Position numbers and translations under genes: made by a program
Notes under the pieces: model-generated
The model's input: only the letters and a program-made list of their open reading frames with translations
Database searches by the model: none
Told to the model about the DNA's origin: nothing
Assembly (NCBI RefSeq): GCF_000381925.1
Contig: NZ_KB907309.1
Span: 248,001-312,000 of the forward strand
Direction: 5' to 3'
Length of the DNA stretch: 64,000 nt
From: Nocardia sp. BMG111209
GTDB taxonomy: Bacteria > Actinomycetota > Actinomycetes > Mycobacteriales > Mycobacteriaceae
Shown: positions 18,435-26,207 of the stretch, in pieces
Layout: every line of letters begins with the position of its first letter
How positions within the stretch are numbered: position 1 is the stretch's first letter

Positions 18435-19328
18435 GTGGCCGGGGGGTCGGCGTGCTGTGTCGTCGGATGGCGGGGCAGTCGAGGAGGGCTAGCAATTTCT
18501 CTGTCGATCTGTGTGCCGGCCTACAACGCGGCCGGGACGCTCGCTACCACCATGCGGTCGATCCTGGATCAGGATGCCGACTTCGAGCTGCTGGTGCTCG
18601 ACAACGCGAGTACCGACGGGACCGGTGAGATCGCGACCGGGTTCGCCGATCCGCGGGTTCGGGTGCATCGCAACGAACGGGTTCTGCGGATCGGGGACAA
18701 CTGGAACAAGGCCGTCGAGATCTCCTCGGGTGCGCTGGTGAAGGTGGTCTGTGCCGACGACATCCTGATGCCGGGGACGTTGCAGGCGCAGCTGGATCTG
18801 ATGCGGGACGACGAGATCGCGCTCAGCTCCACGAAATTCGATGTCATCGACGAGGTGGGTGCGGTCGAGGATTCGGGGCTGGGGTTGCCGGGGCTGGTGG
18901 GTGCGCAGTCGGTGATCTCGTTGATGCGGGCGATCGTGCGGCACGGGCCCGCCGAATTCGGGCCGACGGCGGCGGCGATGTTCCGGCGCCGGGACTTCCA
19001 GCGCGTCGGGGGATTCCGCGGGGATCTGGTGTTCCCGATGGATGTGGACCTGTTCGCGCGGGTGTGCGAGTCGGGGGCCTTCTACGGGATGCCGGATGTG
19101 TCTGCGGCGTGGCGTAATTCGTCGTTCAACCTGTGCAGCCGGACGTCCACGGTGTCGAAGCTGACGGAGCTGGCCCGGTTCCATCATCGGCTCGGGCGGG
19201 AGTATCCGGAGCTGATCGCCCGCGCGGATGTCATCGCGGGTGATCTGCGGCTGGCGCGACAGGCGTTGCAGCGGTTGCAGATCCGGACCATGGCGATTCT
19301 GTTCCGGCGTCCGGATCTGCTGCGCTGA
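18435..19328 (+). CDS. Family 2 glycosyltransferase (orphan)
   Basis: This is a GT-A-fold family 2 glycosyltransferase of about 280-300 residues. It has the nucleotide-binding start LSICVPAYNAAGTL, the LLVLDNASTDGTGE strand and the metal-binding acidic motif VCADDIL; the GGFRGDLVFPMDVDLF segment is typical of the acceptor side. It transfers a sugar from a nucleotide donor. The start is uncertain. GTG at 18435 gives a poor leader peptide, whereas an ATT at 18495, six bases after the perfect site GAGGAGGG (18481-18488), would give a start right at the fold. No TM segment is seen. It lies apart from the main polysaccharide operon. Confidence 0.82.
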   Translation: MAGGSACCVVGWRGSRGGLAISLSICVPAYNAAGTLATTMRSILDQDADFELLVLDNASTDGTGEIATGFADPRVRVHRNERVLRIGDNWNKAVEISSGALVKVVCADDILMPGTLQAQLDLMRDDEIALSSTKFDVIDEVGAVEDSGLGLPGLVGAQSVISLMRAIVRHGPAEFGPTAAAMFRRRDFQRVGGFRGDLVFPMDVDLFARVCESGAFYGMPDVSAAWRNSSFNLCSRTSTVSKLTELARFHHRLGREYPELIARADVIAGDLRLARQALQRLQIRTMAILFRRPDLLR

Positions 19329-19332
19329 TCGG

Positions 19333-19959
19333 TCAGAGGGTGGCGGTCGAGCCGTAGGTGATGACGGTGTCACCGCTGTTGCTCGTGACCTTCACGAACG
19401 GGCGGATGGTGACTCGGCCGACCACGCCGGTGACCGTGCCGTGGAAGCCGGACATCTGGATGTAGCCCTCGGCGCCGGAGATGTCGCCACCGGCGCATTC
19501 CACGGTCTGGATGCCGGGGCCGAATCCGACCGACATCTCCACGCCCAGACGGGGAATCAGATCGAAGATGTCGAGCTGGGTCGCGGTGCCGACCTCGACC
19601 TCGAGGCCGGGGGTCTGATACTGGAGCCGGAGCTTGCCGTCGAGGGTCGCGGGGTAGCCGACCATGTAGCCGACGGTCAGGTGACCGTGCCAGTCGTCCT
19701 GATGGTCGCCGGTGATCCGGAATCCGGCCCGGCCGGAGTGGAACCATTCGCGGGTCAGTGGATTTCCGTCCAGGGGTGGCACGAAGTCGATCCTGGTGTC
19801 GGCCTCGACGGCCTGGATGGTGCGCTGGTCGTGATCGACGATGCTGCTGGTGCTGTCCACCGCCGCGCCGCCGATCCCGGCCCCCAGCACGAGCGCGGCG
19901 ACGGTCGTGGCCGTGACGGTGGCGGCGCGCACGGCTGCGCGCCGGATGTCTTCCCTCAT
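19333..19959 (-). CDS. MspA-family outer-membrane porin
   Basis: The 208-residue precursor starts with a signal peptide (MREDIRRAAVRAATVTATTVAALVLGAGIGGAAV). It then shows the MspA pattern: SSIVDHDQRTIQ, NPLTREWFHSGRA, HLTVGYMVGYPATL, GPGIQTVECAGGDISGAEG, HGTVTGVVGRVTIRPFVKV and GDTVITYG. MspA porins form octameric water-filled channels in the mycolic-acid outer membrane, so the gene is strong evidence for a mycolata host. An alternative ATG lies six codons upstream (19977). The gene is convergent with the glycosyltransferase, four bases apart. Confidence 0.93.
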   Translation of the reverse strand: MREDIRRAAVRAATVTATTVAALVLGAGIGGAAVDSTSSIVDHDQRTIQAVEADTRIDFVPPLDGNPLTREWFHSGRAGFRITGDHQDDWHGHLTVGYMVGYPATLDGKLRLQYQTPGLEVEVGTATQLDIFDLIPRLGVEMSVGFGPGIQTVECAGGDISGAEGYIQMSGFHGTVTGVVGRVTIRPFVKVTSNSGDTVITYGSTATL

Positions 19960-20082
19960 CGTTCCCAATTCCCTCATCTGGCGACGCGCCGAATTACGCT
20001 GCGGCGCGGCTGATTCCCACGGTCGGACATCGATTCCGGTACCGGTGGGACTGCGGCGGCCCACCGGGCTGTGAAGGACGGC

Positions 20083-21186
20083 TCACAGCGGCCGGGGTAT
20101 CTCCACCACCCAGCGGTCGTGCAGGGCGGGCAGTGCCGTGCGCACCTCGGTGAGCAGGTCGGGCAGGGTCAGCAGGACCCGGTCCGGTTGGGCGGCAACC
20201 AGTTCGGCGGGGGTGATGATCGGGATGTCGGTGCCCGGCATGCGGCGGCCCTGTTTGGCGGGTGCGGCGTCGGCGACGGCGGGGAGCAGGTCGCGGCGCA
20301 GGCCGGCGAGGGCGAACAGCGCCACCGCGCGGGAGGCCGCACCGTAGGCGAATACCGCACGGCCGCCGGCGGTTTCGTGTTCCAGCCAGGTGCGCAGTTC
20401 GGTTGCCTGCCGGTCGGCGGCGGTCTGCAGGGTGCGGACGGTGGCGAGGTCGGTGCTCGCGGTGTCGGCGGCGAGCAGGCGGCGCAGGGTGGCGTCGGGT
20501 TCGGTGCGTTCGCGCCGGGCCGCCACCAGGACCGTGCCGCCGTAGAGGTCGAATTCCCAGGCGGTCGCGGGGTACAGGCCCGCCGTGCCCAGCAGGGTGG
20601 TGAGCGCGGTGAGCGAGTAGTAGGCGAAGTGGCCGTGCCGCAGGGCATTCCACTGCCCCTGCGCGAGTATGGCAGCCAGGGCGTGGAATTGCAGCAGCAG
20701 CACGCCGCCGGGGCCCAGTGCGGCGGCGCGGGCGGCGGCGGCCGCCCGCTGATCGGGTTCGTGCATCATGCCGAAGCTGTCGATCACGACATCGGCGGGC
20801 TCGGTGCGGGTTTCGGTGTAGCCGCGGGCGGCCAGCAGGGGGATCCAGGTGCCGCCGTGCGGGCTGCCGAACTCGCGGACGCGGTCGCCGGTCAGCAGGC
20901 CGGCGGCGTCGACCGCGGACACCGCGGCGGCGGCCTGATCGCGCAGGGCCTGCGGTTCCACCGCGCGCGGCTCGGCGACGACCGTATCGTCGTCGGCCAG
21001 CTGGGCCAGACCGCAGGTGCGGCACAGGTCCATGGCCAGCGCGTGGGTGGTGTCGTCCGCGACCGGCACGCCGAGCAACGGGAAGTGGTCCGCCGCGAAC
21101 ATCTTTCCCAGATCGAGCACTCGATCCAGGGCGGTCGCCGCACAGGCGCGACAGGTGCGGGCCGGGCCGCCGGGCCGGGGGTTCAC
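20083..21186 (-). CDS. Degenerate sugar C-methyltransferase paralogue
   Basis: This 367-residue protein has the layout of NDP-sugar C-methyltransferases (TylC3/TcaB9 type): an N-terminal zinc site (C12/C15 and C55/C58), a Rossmann-like SAM domain and a C-terminal nucleotide-binding-like domain (VFAYGAASRAVALF). The key catalytic block, YHEH in active members, is RHGH here (183-186), and the SAM-binding core is shortened (REFGSPHGG). It may have lost or changed activity. The start is GTG, chosen because the zinc motif begins directly after it. The paralogue at 24451-25701 keeps the full motif. It is divergent from the RmlC-like gene. Confidence 0.78.
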   Translation of the reverse strand: MNPRPGGPARTCRACAATALDRVLDLGKMFAADHFPLLGVPVADDTTHALAMDLCRTCGLAQLADDDTVVAEPRAVEPQALRDQAAAAVSAVDAAGLLTGDRVREFGSPHGGTWIPLLAARGYTETRTEPADVVIDSFGMMHEPDQRAAAAARAAALGPGGVLLLQFHALAAILAQGQWNALRHGHFAYYSLTALTTLLGTAGLYPATAWEFDLYGGTVLVAARRERTEPDATLRRLLAADTASTDLATVRTLQTAADRQATELRTWLEHETAGGRAVFAYGAASRAVALFALAGLRRDLLPAVADAAPAKQGRRMPGTDIPIITPAELVAAQPDRVLLTLPDLLTEVRTALPALHDRWVVEIPRPL

Positions 21187-21404
21187 GCGGCAGCTCCGGC
21201 GCCGGACCGGGCCGCGGCACGGCCGGACATCGTGGCACCCGGCGGCACGGTGGCGGACCCGGCCGCACAGCCGGACATCGTGGCACCCGGCGGCACGGTG
21301 GCGGACCCGGCCGCACGGCCGCGACACACCGGCGCGCGGAACTCGGTCGGGCCGTTGGGCCGAGCCACCGCGCGAGCACCCGGGACCCATGGCACGATGC
21401 CGGG
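21187..21404. promoter_or_regulatory. Divergent promoter region carrying a tandem repeat
   Basis: The 218 bases separate the GTG starts of the degenerate methyltransferase (minus) and the RmlC-like epimerase (plus). The middle holds two adjacent 48-base repeats (see the separate entry). Clear -10/-35 boxes were not found. Confidence 0.4.
21222..21317. repeat. Two perfect-looking 48-bp tandem repeats
   Basis: The unit begins GCCGGACATCGTGGCACC and runs 48 bases, from 21222 to 21269 and again from 21270 to 21317; flanking bases carry partial copies. The only difference I can see is at the end of the unit. It lies between two divergent start codons, so copy-number change would alter promoter spacing rather than a protein. 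Confidence 0.85.
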
Positions 21405-21974
21405 GTGCGTATCGAGCAGACCGACCTCGTCGACGTGTTGCTGCTGGTCCCCGAGCCGTTCCGGGACGAGCGGGGCCTGTTCACCCGTACCTTCGACGCC
21501 GACGAATTCGACGCTCATCTCCAGGTGCCCGGCGCCGCCGCGTCGTTCGTGCAGGATTCGCAGTCCCGGTCGATCCGCGGGGTGGTGCGCGGGATGCACG
21601 GCCGGTCGGGGCGCGGCGAGGGCAAGTTGGTGCGGTGCGCGCACGGGGCGATTTACGATGTCCTGGTCGACATCCGGCCGGACTCGCCGACTTTCGGCCG
21701 GCAGCAGGCATTTCGCCTGGACGACAACGACTTCCGTCATCTGTACATCCCGCCGGGGATCCTGCACGGATTCCAGGCTCTCACCGACCCGGCCGACGTG
21801 TGTTATCGGATGGATCGCCCGCACGATCCGCGTGAGGATGTCGCGGTGGCCTACGACGATCCGGAGCTGGCCATCGACTGGCCGCTGCCGGTGACGGTGG
21901 TCTCCGCGCGCGATCGGGCCGCGGGGAGCTGGGCCGAACTTCGTGCCACGCTGAACGGGCCCCACACGCGGTGA
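21405..21974 (+). CDS. dTDP-4-dehydrorhamnose 3,5-epimerase family protein (RmlC-like)
   Basis: The protein has 189 residues, a normal RmlC length, with the cupin motifs of the family: RGVVRGMHG (catalytic-base His region), GKLVRCAHGAIYDVLVDIRPDSPTFG, HLYIPPGILHGF, CYRM (the active-site Tyr) and DDPELAIDWPL. It epimerises C3 and/or C5 of a 4-keto-6-deoxy nucleotide sugar. Some relatives are C3-only epimerases that work with C-methyltransferases. The start is GTG. No rmlA, rmlB or rmlD gene is present in the window, so precursors must come from elsewhere. Confidence 0.88.
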   Translation: MRIEQTDLVDVLLLVPEPFRDERGLFTRTFDADEFDAHLQVPGAAASFVQDSQSRSIRGVVRGMHGRSGRGEGKLVRCAHGAIYDVLVDIRPDSPTFGRQQAFRLDDNDFRHLYIPPGILHGFQALTDPADVCYRMDRPHDPREDVAVAYDDPELAIDWPLPVTVVSARDRAAGSWAELRATLNGPHTR

Positions 21975-21993
21975 GCGCGAGCGGGTCACCGGA

Positions 21994-23022
21994 CTAGGCC
22001 CCGACCGCGACGCGGCGCAGCGAATCGTCGATCACGCCCGCGGTGGTGAGTTCGCGCAGCCGCGCGAGGCGGGTGAACCGGGTGGCGAAATCGTCGGCGG
22101 TGAGCCCGCGGGCGGTGTACTCCCGGTAGAGCTCGGCGGCGCCGTCGGCGATGCTCCACTTCGCGCCGTATCCCAGTTCGGCTCGCGCCCTGGTGAAGTC
22201 GACCCGATAGGAGCGCGGGTCGGGGCCGGTCTCGTTGGCGATCACCAGGCGCGATCCGGGGACGGCGTCGACCACCGCGCGGGCGATGTCGGCCACGGTG
22301 AGGTTGTTGCTCTCGTCGCCGATGTTGTACGCGCGGGCGCTGATCCGGGCCGCGGGCGCGGTGAGGCAGGTCGCGAACGCGGTCGCGATATCGGCGGCGT
22401 GCACCAGCGGCCGCCACGGCGTGCCGTCGGAGAGCACCCGGACCTCACCGGTCAGCACCGCGTAGCCGACCAGGTTGTTGAGCACGATGTCGGCGCGCAG
22501 CCGGGGTGAGAAGCCGAATGCGGTGGCGTTGCGCAGGAATACGGGGCAGAAGCCGTCGTCGGCGAGCGCGGCCACCTCGTCCTCGACCCGTACCTTGCTC
22601 ACGGCGTACGGGGTCAGCGGGTGCAGCGGGGTGTCCTCGCCCACCAGCCCGTCGCCGGCGGCGCCGTACACCGAACAGGTCGAGGCGTACAGGAAGCGTT
22701 GCACCCCGGCCGCTTTCGCGAGTTCGGCCAGCCGTACCGAGGCGTGATGGTTGATGTCGTGGGTGATCCGCGGCGCCAGCGCGCCCAGCGGATCGTTGGA
22801 CAGCGCCGCCAGATGGATCACCGCGTCGAAGCCCGCCAGCCGATCGGCGGTGACCTCGCGCAGATCGGCGACGATCCCGGGCGGATCGCCGGGCAGCGGC
22901 CCGAGCACGCAATCGGCGAAATAGCCGATGTCCAGGCCGATCACGTCGTGGCCCGCGGCGCGCAGCACCGGCGCCATGACGGTGCCCAGATAGCCCTGGT
23001 GGCCGGTGAGCAGTACCCGCAT
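21994..23022 (-). CDS. NAD-dependent sugar-nucleotide epimerase/dehydratase (extended SDR)
   Basis: The protein has 342 residues. It has an extended SDR fold with the NAD motif GHQGYLG at the N-terminus, VIHLAALSNDP, the catalytic serine region STCSVYG and the YAVSK catalytic Tyr-Lys pair, so it should be active. It most likely reduces, epimerises or dehydrates a CDP- or dTDP-sugar made by the operon. Substrate cannot be read from the sequence. It is the last gene of the minus-strand sugar-nucleotide operon, two bases after PIG-L. Confidence 0.88.
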   Translation of the reverse strand: MRVLLTGHQGYLGTVMAPVLRAAGHDVIGLDIGYFADCVLGPLPGDPPGIVADLREVTADRLAGFDAVIHLAALSNDPLGALAPRITHDINHHASVRLAELAKAAGVQRFLYASTCSVYGAAGDGLVGEDTPLHPLTPYAVSKVRVEDEVAALADDGFCPVFLRNATAFGFSPRLRADIVLNNLVGYAVLTGEVRVLSDGTPWRPLVHAADIATAFATCLTAPAARISARAYNIGDESNNLTVADIARAVVDAVPGSRLVIANETGPDPRSYRVDFTRARAELGYGAKWSIADGAAELYREYTARGLTADDFATRFTRLARLRELTTAGVIDDSLRRVAVGA

Positions 23023-23024
23023 GG

Positions 23025-23675
23025 TCAGATACCTCCGAAAGTGACGGTGGCCTTGTCGATCACGAAGGCCTCGGCGTACTCGCTGCGGCACTGCACACCG
23101 CGCAGCCGGGCCAGCGCCAGGAAGGTCCGTTCGTCGAACCAGTCCCGATCATGCTGGGAGGGATAGTGTTTCATCAGCAGTTCCGCCTTGCGCGCGGCGA
23201 TCGGGGACGACAGCGGGCAGAACATCGTCGGCCGCGGCGTATCGGTCTCCCATTTGACGATCTCGTAGCCGAGCACGAGGTGATCCCGGAATTCGGTGGG
23301 CGTGAGACGGGCCAGCAGCCGGTGGTCCTGGTGTGCGTCACCGGGTTGCGGCGCGAGGACCAGATCCGGATCGCCGCCGGCCCGCAGGCCCGCTACCGCG
23401 GTCTTCGCCGCCTCCCAGTGCGCGGGGGTGCGGCCGTCCGGCAGCGACAGCACGGTCAGCTCCAGATCGGCGCCCGGGCAGAAGTCGGCCAGCGCGGCCC
23501 GTTCCTCCGCGGCGCGCGGGGTGTCGCCGCCGCACAGCACCAGTGCCCGGACCCGCAGGCCCGCAACCGATTCCGCGAGGGTGAGCAGCGTGCCGCCGGC
23601 GCCGATCGCGAGATCGTCGCAGTGCGCGGCCAGCAGGGCCACCTCGCGCACGCCACCGGCCCGCAGCGTCAGCAC
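23025..23675 (-). CDS. PIG-L family N-deacetylase
   Basis: The 216-residue protein has the PIG-L fold. The zinc motifs are AAHCDDLAIG (usual family form HPDD) and DAHQDH (HxDH), so metal binding is probably kept despite the Cys replacing Pro. PIG-L enzymes remove acetyl groups from N-acetyl sugars. Here it sits between a nucleotidyltransferase and an SDR gene, so a nucleotide-linked or glycan amino sugar is the likely substrate. The GTG start overlaps the upstream stop by seven bases. Confidence 0.88.
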   Translation of the reverse strand: MLTLRAGGVREVALLAAHCDDLAIGAGGTLLTLAESVAGLRVRALVLCGGDTPRAAEERAALADFCPGADLELTVLSLPDGRTPAHWEAAKTAVAGLRAGGDPDLVLAPQPGDAHQDHRLLARLTPTEFRDHLVLGYEIVKWETDTPRPTMFCPLSSPIAARKAELLMKHYPSQHDRDWFDERTFLALARLRGVQCRSEYAEAFVIDKATVTFGGI

Positions 23676-24454
23676 CGGTCGCTCCGCTCCCACACCATCC
23701 ACGGCCGCATACCGGAGTGGTAGGCGGCGTCGAGTTCGTGGCGTTCCTTGAAGGTGTCGGCCGGTTTCCAGAAGCCCAGATGCTGATAACCCAGCAGCCG
23801 CCCCTGTTCGGCGAGCCGGCCGCAGGCGTCCTCCACCAGATCCCCGCCCGGCGGCAGCAGGTCGAAAACCTCCTGGGTGAGCACGAAATAGCCGCCGTTC
23901 TCCCACAGCGGCAGCTTGGCGACCGGGATGATCCGCTCGACCTCACCGGCGGCGTTGACATCCACGCAGTGGAACGAGGATTGGGGCGGCACGATCATCA
24001 TCGAGGCGGCCGCACCGGAGGCGACGCATTTGGAGATCATCTCGTCCAGCGGTGCGTCGGTCAGCACATCCGCGTAGTTGGCGAGGAAGTACTGCTCCCC
24101 CGCGAGCAGGTGCCGGACCCGGCGCAACCGCTCGCCGATCGCCGAGTCCAGGCCGGTGTCGACGAAGGTGATCGTCCAGTCGCTGATGTCGGAGGCCAGC
24201 AGCTGAACCTGTCCGTCGCGGATGACGAAATCGTTGGAAACCGATTCCTGGTAGGTGAGGAAGAAGTTCTTGATATGCGCGGCACCGTAACCCAGGCACA
24301 GGATGAAGTCCTTGTGCCCGAAGTGCGCGTAATACCGCATGACGTGCCAGATCAGCGGTCGCGGTCCGACCAGCTGCATCGGCTTGGGCACCGGATCGTC
24401 GGCGCCGCCACGCATCCGCATGCCGAATCCACCGCAGAACAGCACGACTTTCAC
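23669..24454 (-). CDS. Sugar-1-phosphate nucleotidyltransferase, glucose-1-phosphate cytidylyltransferase-like
   Basis: The protein has 261 residues. It begins KVVLFCGGFGMRMR and continues with PKPMQLVGPRPLIWHVMRYYAHFGHKDFILCLGY, a pattern close to RfbF/DdhA cytidylyltransferases. Later blocks (VDTGLDSAIGERL, FLANYADVLTDAP, WENGGYFVL) also fit. It would activate a sugar-1-phosphate as CDP- (or dTDP-) sugar, the first step for the modified sugar of the locus. The GTG start overlaps the methyltransferase stop (GTGA). Confidence 0.88.
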   Translation of the reverse strand: MKVVLFCGGFGMRMRGGADDPVPKPMQLVGPRPLIWHVMRYYAHFGHKDFILCLGYGAAHIKNFFLTYQESVSNDFVIRDGQVQLLASDISDWTITFVDTGLDSAIGERLRRVRHLLAGEQYFLANYADVLTDAPLDEMISKCVASGAAASMMIVPPQSSFHCVDVNAAGEVERIIPVAKLPLWENGGYFVLTQEVFDLLPPGGDLVEDACGRLAEQGRLLGYQHLGFWKPADTFKERHELDAAYHSGMRPWMVWERSDRC

Positions 24455-25701
24455 GATCTACTCCCGGACTCGACCTCTGCCGGATCGGCATGATGCAGGG
24501 CCGGCAGCGGATACACCAGCTGCCCGCCCCAGGAGCCGACATGCCGCAACTGGGCGGTGATCTCGGTCTCCAGATTCCACGGCAGCACCACCACCACGTC
24601 CGGGCGGTCGGCGTCGATCCGTTCCGGGGGGTGGATCGGGATGCGGGTGCCCGGGGTGAACCGGCCGTGCTTGTAGGGATTGCGATCCACGGTGTAGGAC
24701 AACAGGTCCGGGCGGATCCCGCAGTAGTTGAGCAGGGTGTTGCCCTTGCCCGGCGCACCGTAGCCGACGACCCGGCGGCCGGCGGCGCGGCAGTCCAGCA
24801 GGAAGCCGAGCAGTTCGGCGCGCACCTGCTCGGCGCGCCGCTGTAGATCGGAATAGCCTGCGGCGGTGTGCAATCCGGCCGCCGCCTCCATCGCCAGCAC
24901 CTCGGCCACCCGCGGGCCGGGCTGCGCCACCGGATCCGGCCGGGCCCACAGTCGCAGGGAGCCACCGTGGGTCGGCAGCAACTCGACGTCGACCACGGTC
25001 AGCCCGGCGGTGGCGAGCGCGCGCTGCGCGGAGGCGACCGTGTAGTACTGGAAATGCTCGTGGTAGACGGTGTCGAACTGCCCCAGCCGCACCAGATTCA
25101 GCGCGTGGTGCACCTCGATCGACAGCATGCCGTCGTCGGCCAGCAGGGTGCGCAGCGCGCGGGTGAAGCCGAGCAGATCGGGTACGTGCGCGTAGACGTT
25201 GTTGGCCACCAGCAGATCCGCGGGCCCGTGCTCGGCGCGGATCCGGGTCGCGGTCTGCTCGTCGAGGAAGGCGGTGACGGTCGGCACGCCCTTGTCGCGG
25301 GCGGCGGCGCCGACATTGTGCGACGGCTCGATGCCCAGGCAGGGGATGCCGGCGGCGACCGCGTGCTGCAGGAGGTAGCCGTCGTTGCTGGCCACCTCCA
25401 CCAGCAGCGACCGCGGGCCGAGGTCCAGTTCGGCGATCGCCCGCTCGACGAAGGTCCGGGCGTGCCGCACCCAGCTGTCGGAATACGAAGAGTAATAGGC
25501 GTATTCGACAAAGGTGTCCGCGGGTGTTATCAGCGCGGGGATCTGCAGCAGGAGGCAATTCTCGCAGAGGCGCAGGTGCAGCGGATAGGTCGTCTCGGCC
25601 TCGTCCAGCTCGGCCTCGGTGAGGAATTTCTCACACGGCGGCGTGGCACCCAGATCGAGCACACTGGCCAGCTGACCGGAATGGCACAAGCGACAACGCA
25701 C
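24451..25701 (-). CDS. NDP-sugar C-methyltransferase (zinc-binding, SAM-dependent)
   Basis: The protein has 416 residues. Its N-terminal zinc site has CRLC (C3/C6) and CENC (C46/C49). The SAM domain has LLVEVASNDGYLL and VANNVYAHVPDL, and the catalytic block YHEHFQYY (YHEH 213-216) is intact. The C-terminal part has VGYGAPGKGNTLLNYC, typical of the family. It adds a methyl group to carbon of a 4-keto sugar nucleotide, giving a branched-chain sugar. The GTG at 25701 follows the site AGAGGG at good distance. An upstream ATG at 25728 is possible but lacks a site. It is the first gene of the minus-strand operon. Confidence 0.9.
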   Translation of the reverse strand: MRCRLCHSGQLASVLDLGATPPCEKFLTEAELDEAETTYPLHLRLCENCLLLQIPALITPADTFVEYAYYSSYSDSWVRHARTFVERAIAELDLGPRSLLVEVASNDGYLLQHAVAAGIPCLGIEPSHNVGAAARDKGVPTVTAFLDEQTATRIRAEHGPADLLVANNVYAHVPDLLGFTRALRTLLADDGMLSIEVHHALNLVRLGQFDTVYHEHFQYYTVASAQRALATAGLTVVDVELLPTHGGSLRLWARPDPVAQPGPRVAEVLAMEAAAGLHTAAGYSDLQRRAEQVRAELLGFLLDCRAAGRRVVGYGAPGKGNTLLNYCGIRPDLLSYTVDRNPYKHGRFTPGTRIPIHPPERIDADRPDVVVVLPWNLETEITAQLRHVGSWGGQLVYPLPALHHADPAEVESGSRS

Positions 25702-26207
25702 GAGCAGTTTCCCTCTGATCTTCACCATCTCGGCAGCGGTCGGACAAACCAATGCCGCCCGTTCCTGCGGGCCCACAGTACAACACCGATTCGGGTTTCG
25801 CGCGACTGTCGCCGGGTACTTCATCCTGGGACTTGTCGTCCACCGTATGTATCTTTTCGGACAAGAGTTCATAAAATTTCGGGAACAATACTTGCGCCGA
25901 CGGCTCGTATGCGCTGGTACAGAGCCGACATATGCCCGAAACCCTACCGAGGTATGTCCGATTCCGGGGCGATTGGGGGATCAATAGGGGATCACCCGGC
26001 CGGTCGGTTCGGTCAATGGGAGCCCCACCCCGGAAACAGTTATCCGGCGTGACATCTCGACATGCGCTTCGCGCCGCCGGAAGGTACATTCCTCTCCCGG
26101 CACCAAAAATGCCGCAGAACTCGTCAGTCTTTGTGGTGTGAATCCCTTGTCGGGTGGACCGGTCGCGGATCGGAGCCGCGTTCCACCATGGGGGAGGTTT
26201 GTAATTC
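25702..26207. promoter_or_regulatory. Divergent intergenic region between sugar-nucleotide and polysaccharide operons
   Basis: This 506-base stretch is less GC-rich than its surroundings, mostly around 25830-25900 (CATAAAATTTCGG). It should hold divergent promoters for both operons. A short inverted repeat, CTTGTC near 25832 and GACAAG near 25860, is visible. A strong ribosome-binding site (GGGGGAGG) lies at 26190-26197 before the phosphoglycosyltransferase. No convincing -35/-10 pair or small gene was found. Confidence 0.5.

Noticed and set aside
20071..21894. A 607-codon plus-strand open frame across the methyltransferase and epimerase
   Set aside because: It is opposite the methyltransferase gene and in the wrong frame over the RmlC-like gene, whose motifs are clear.
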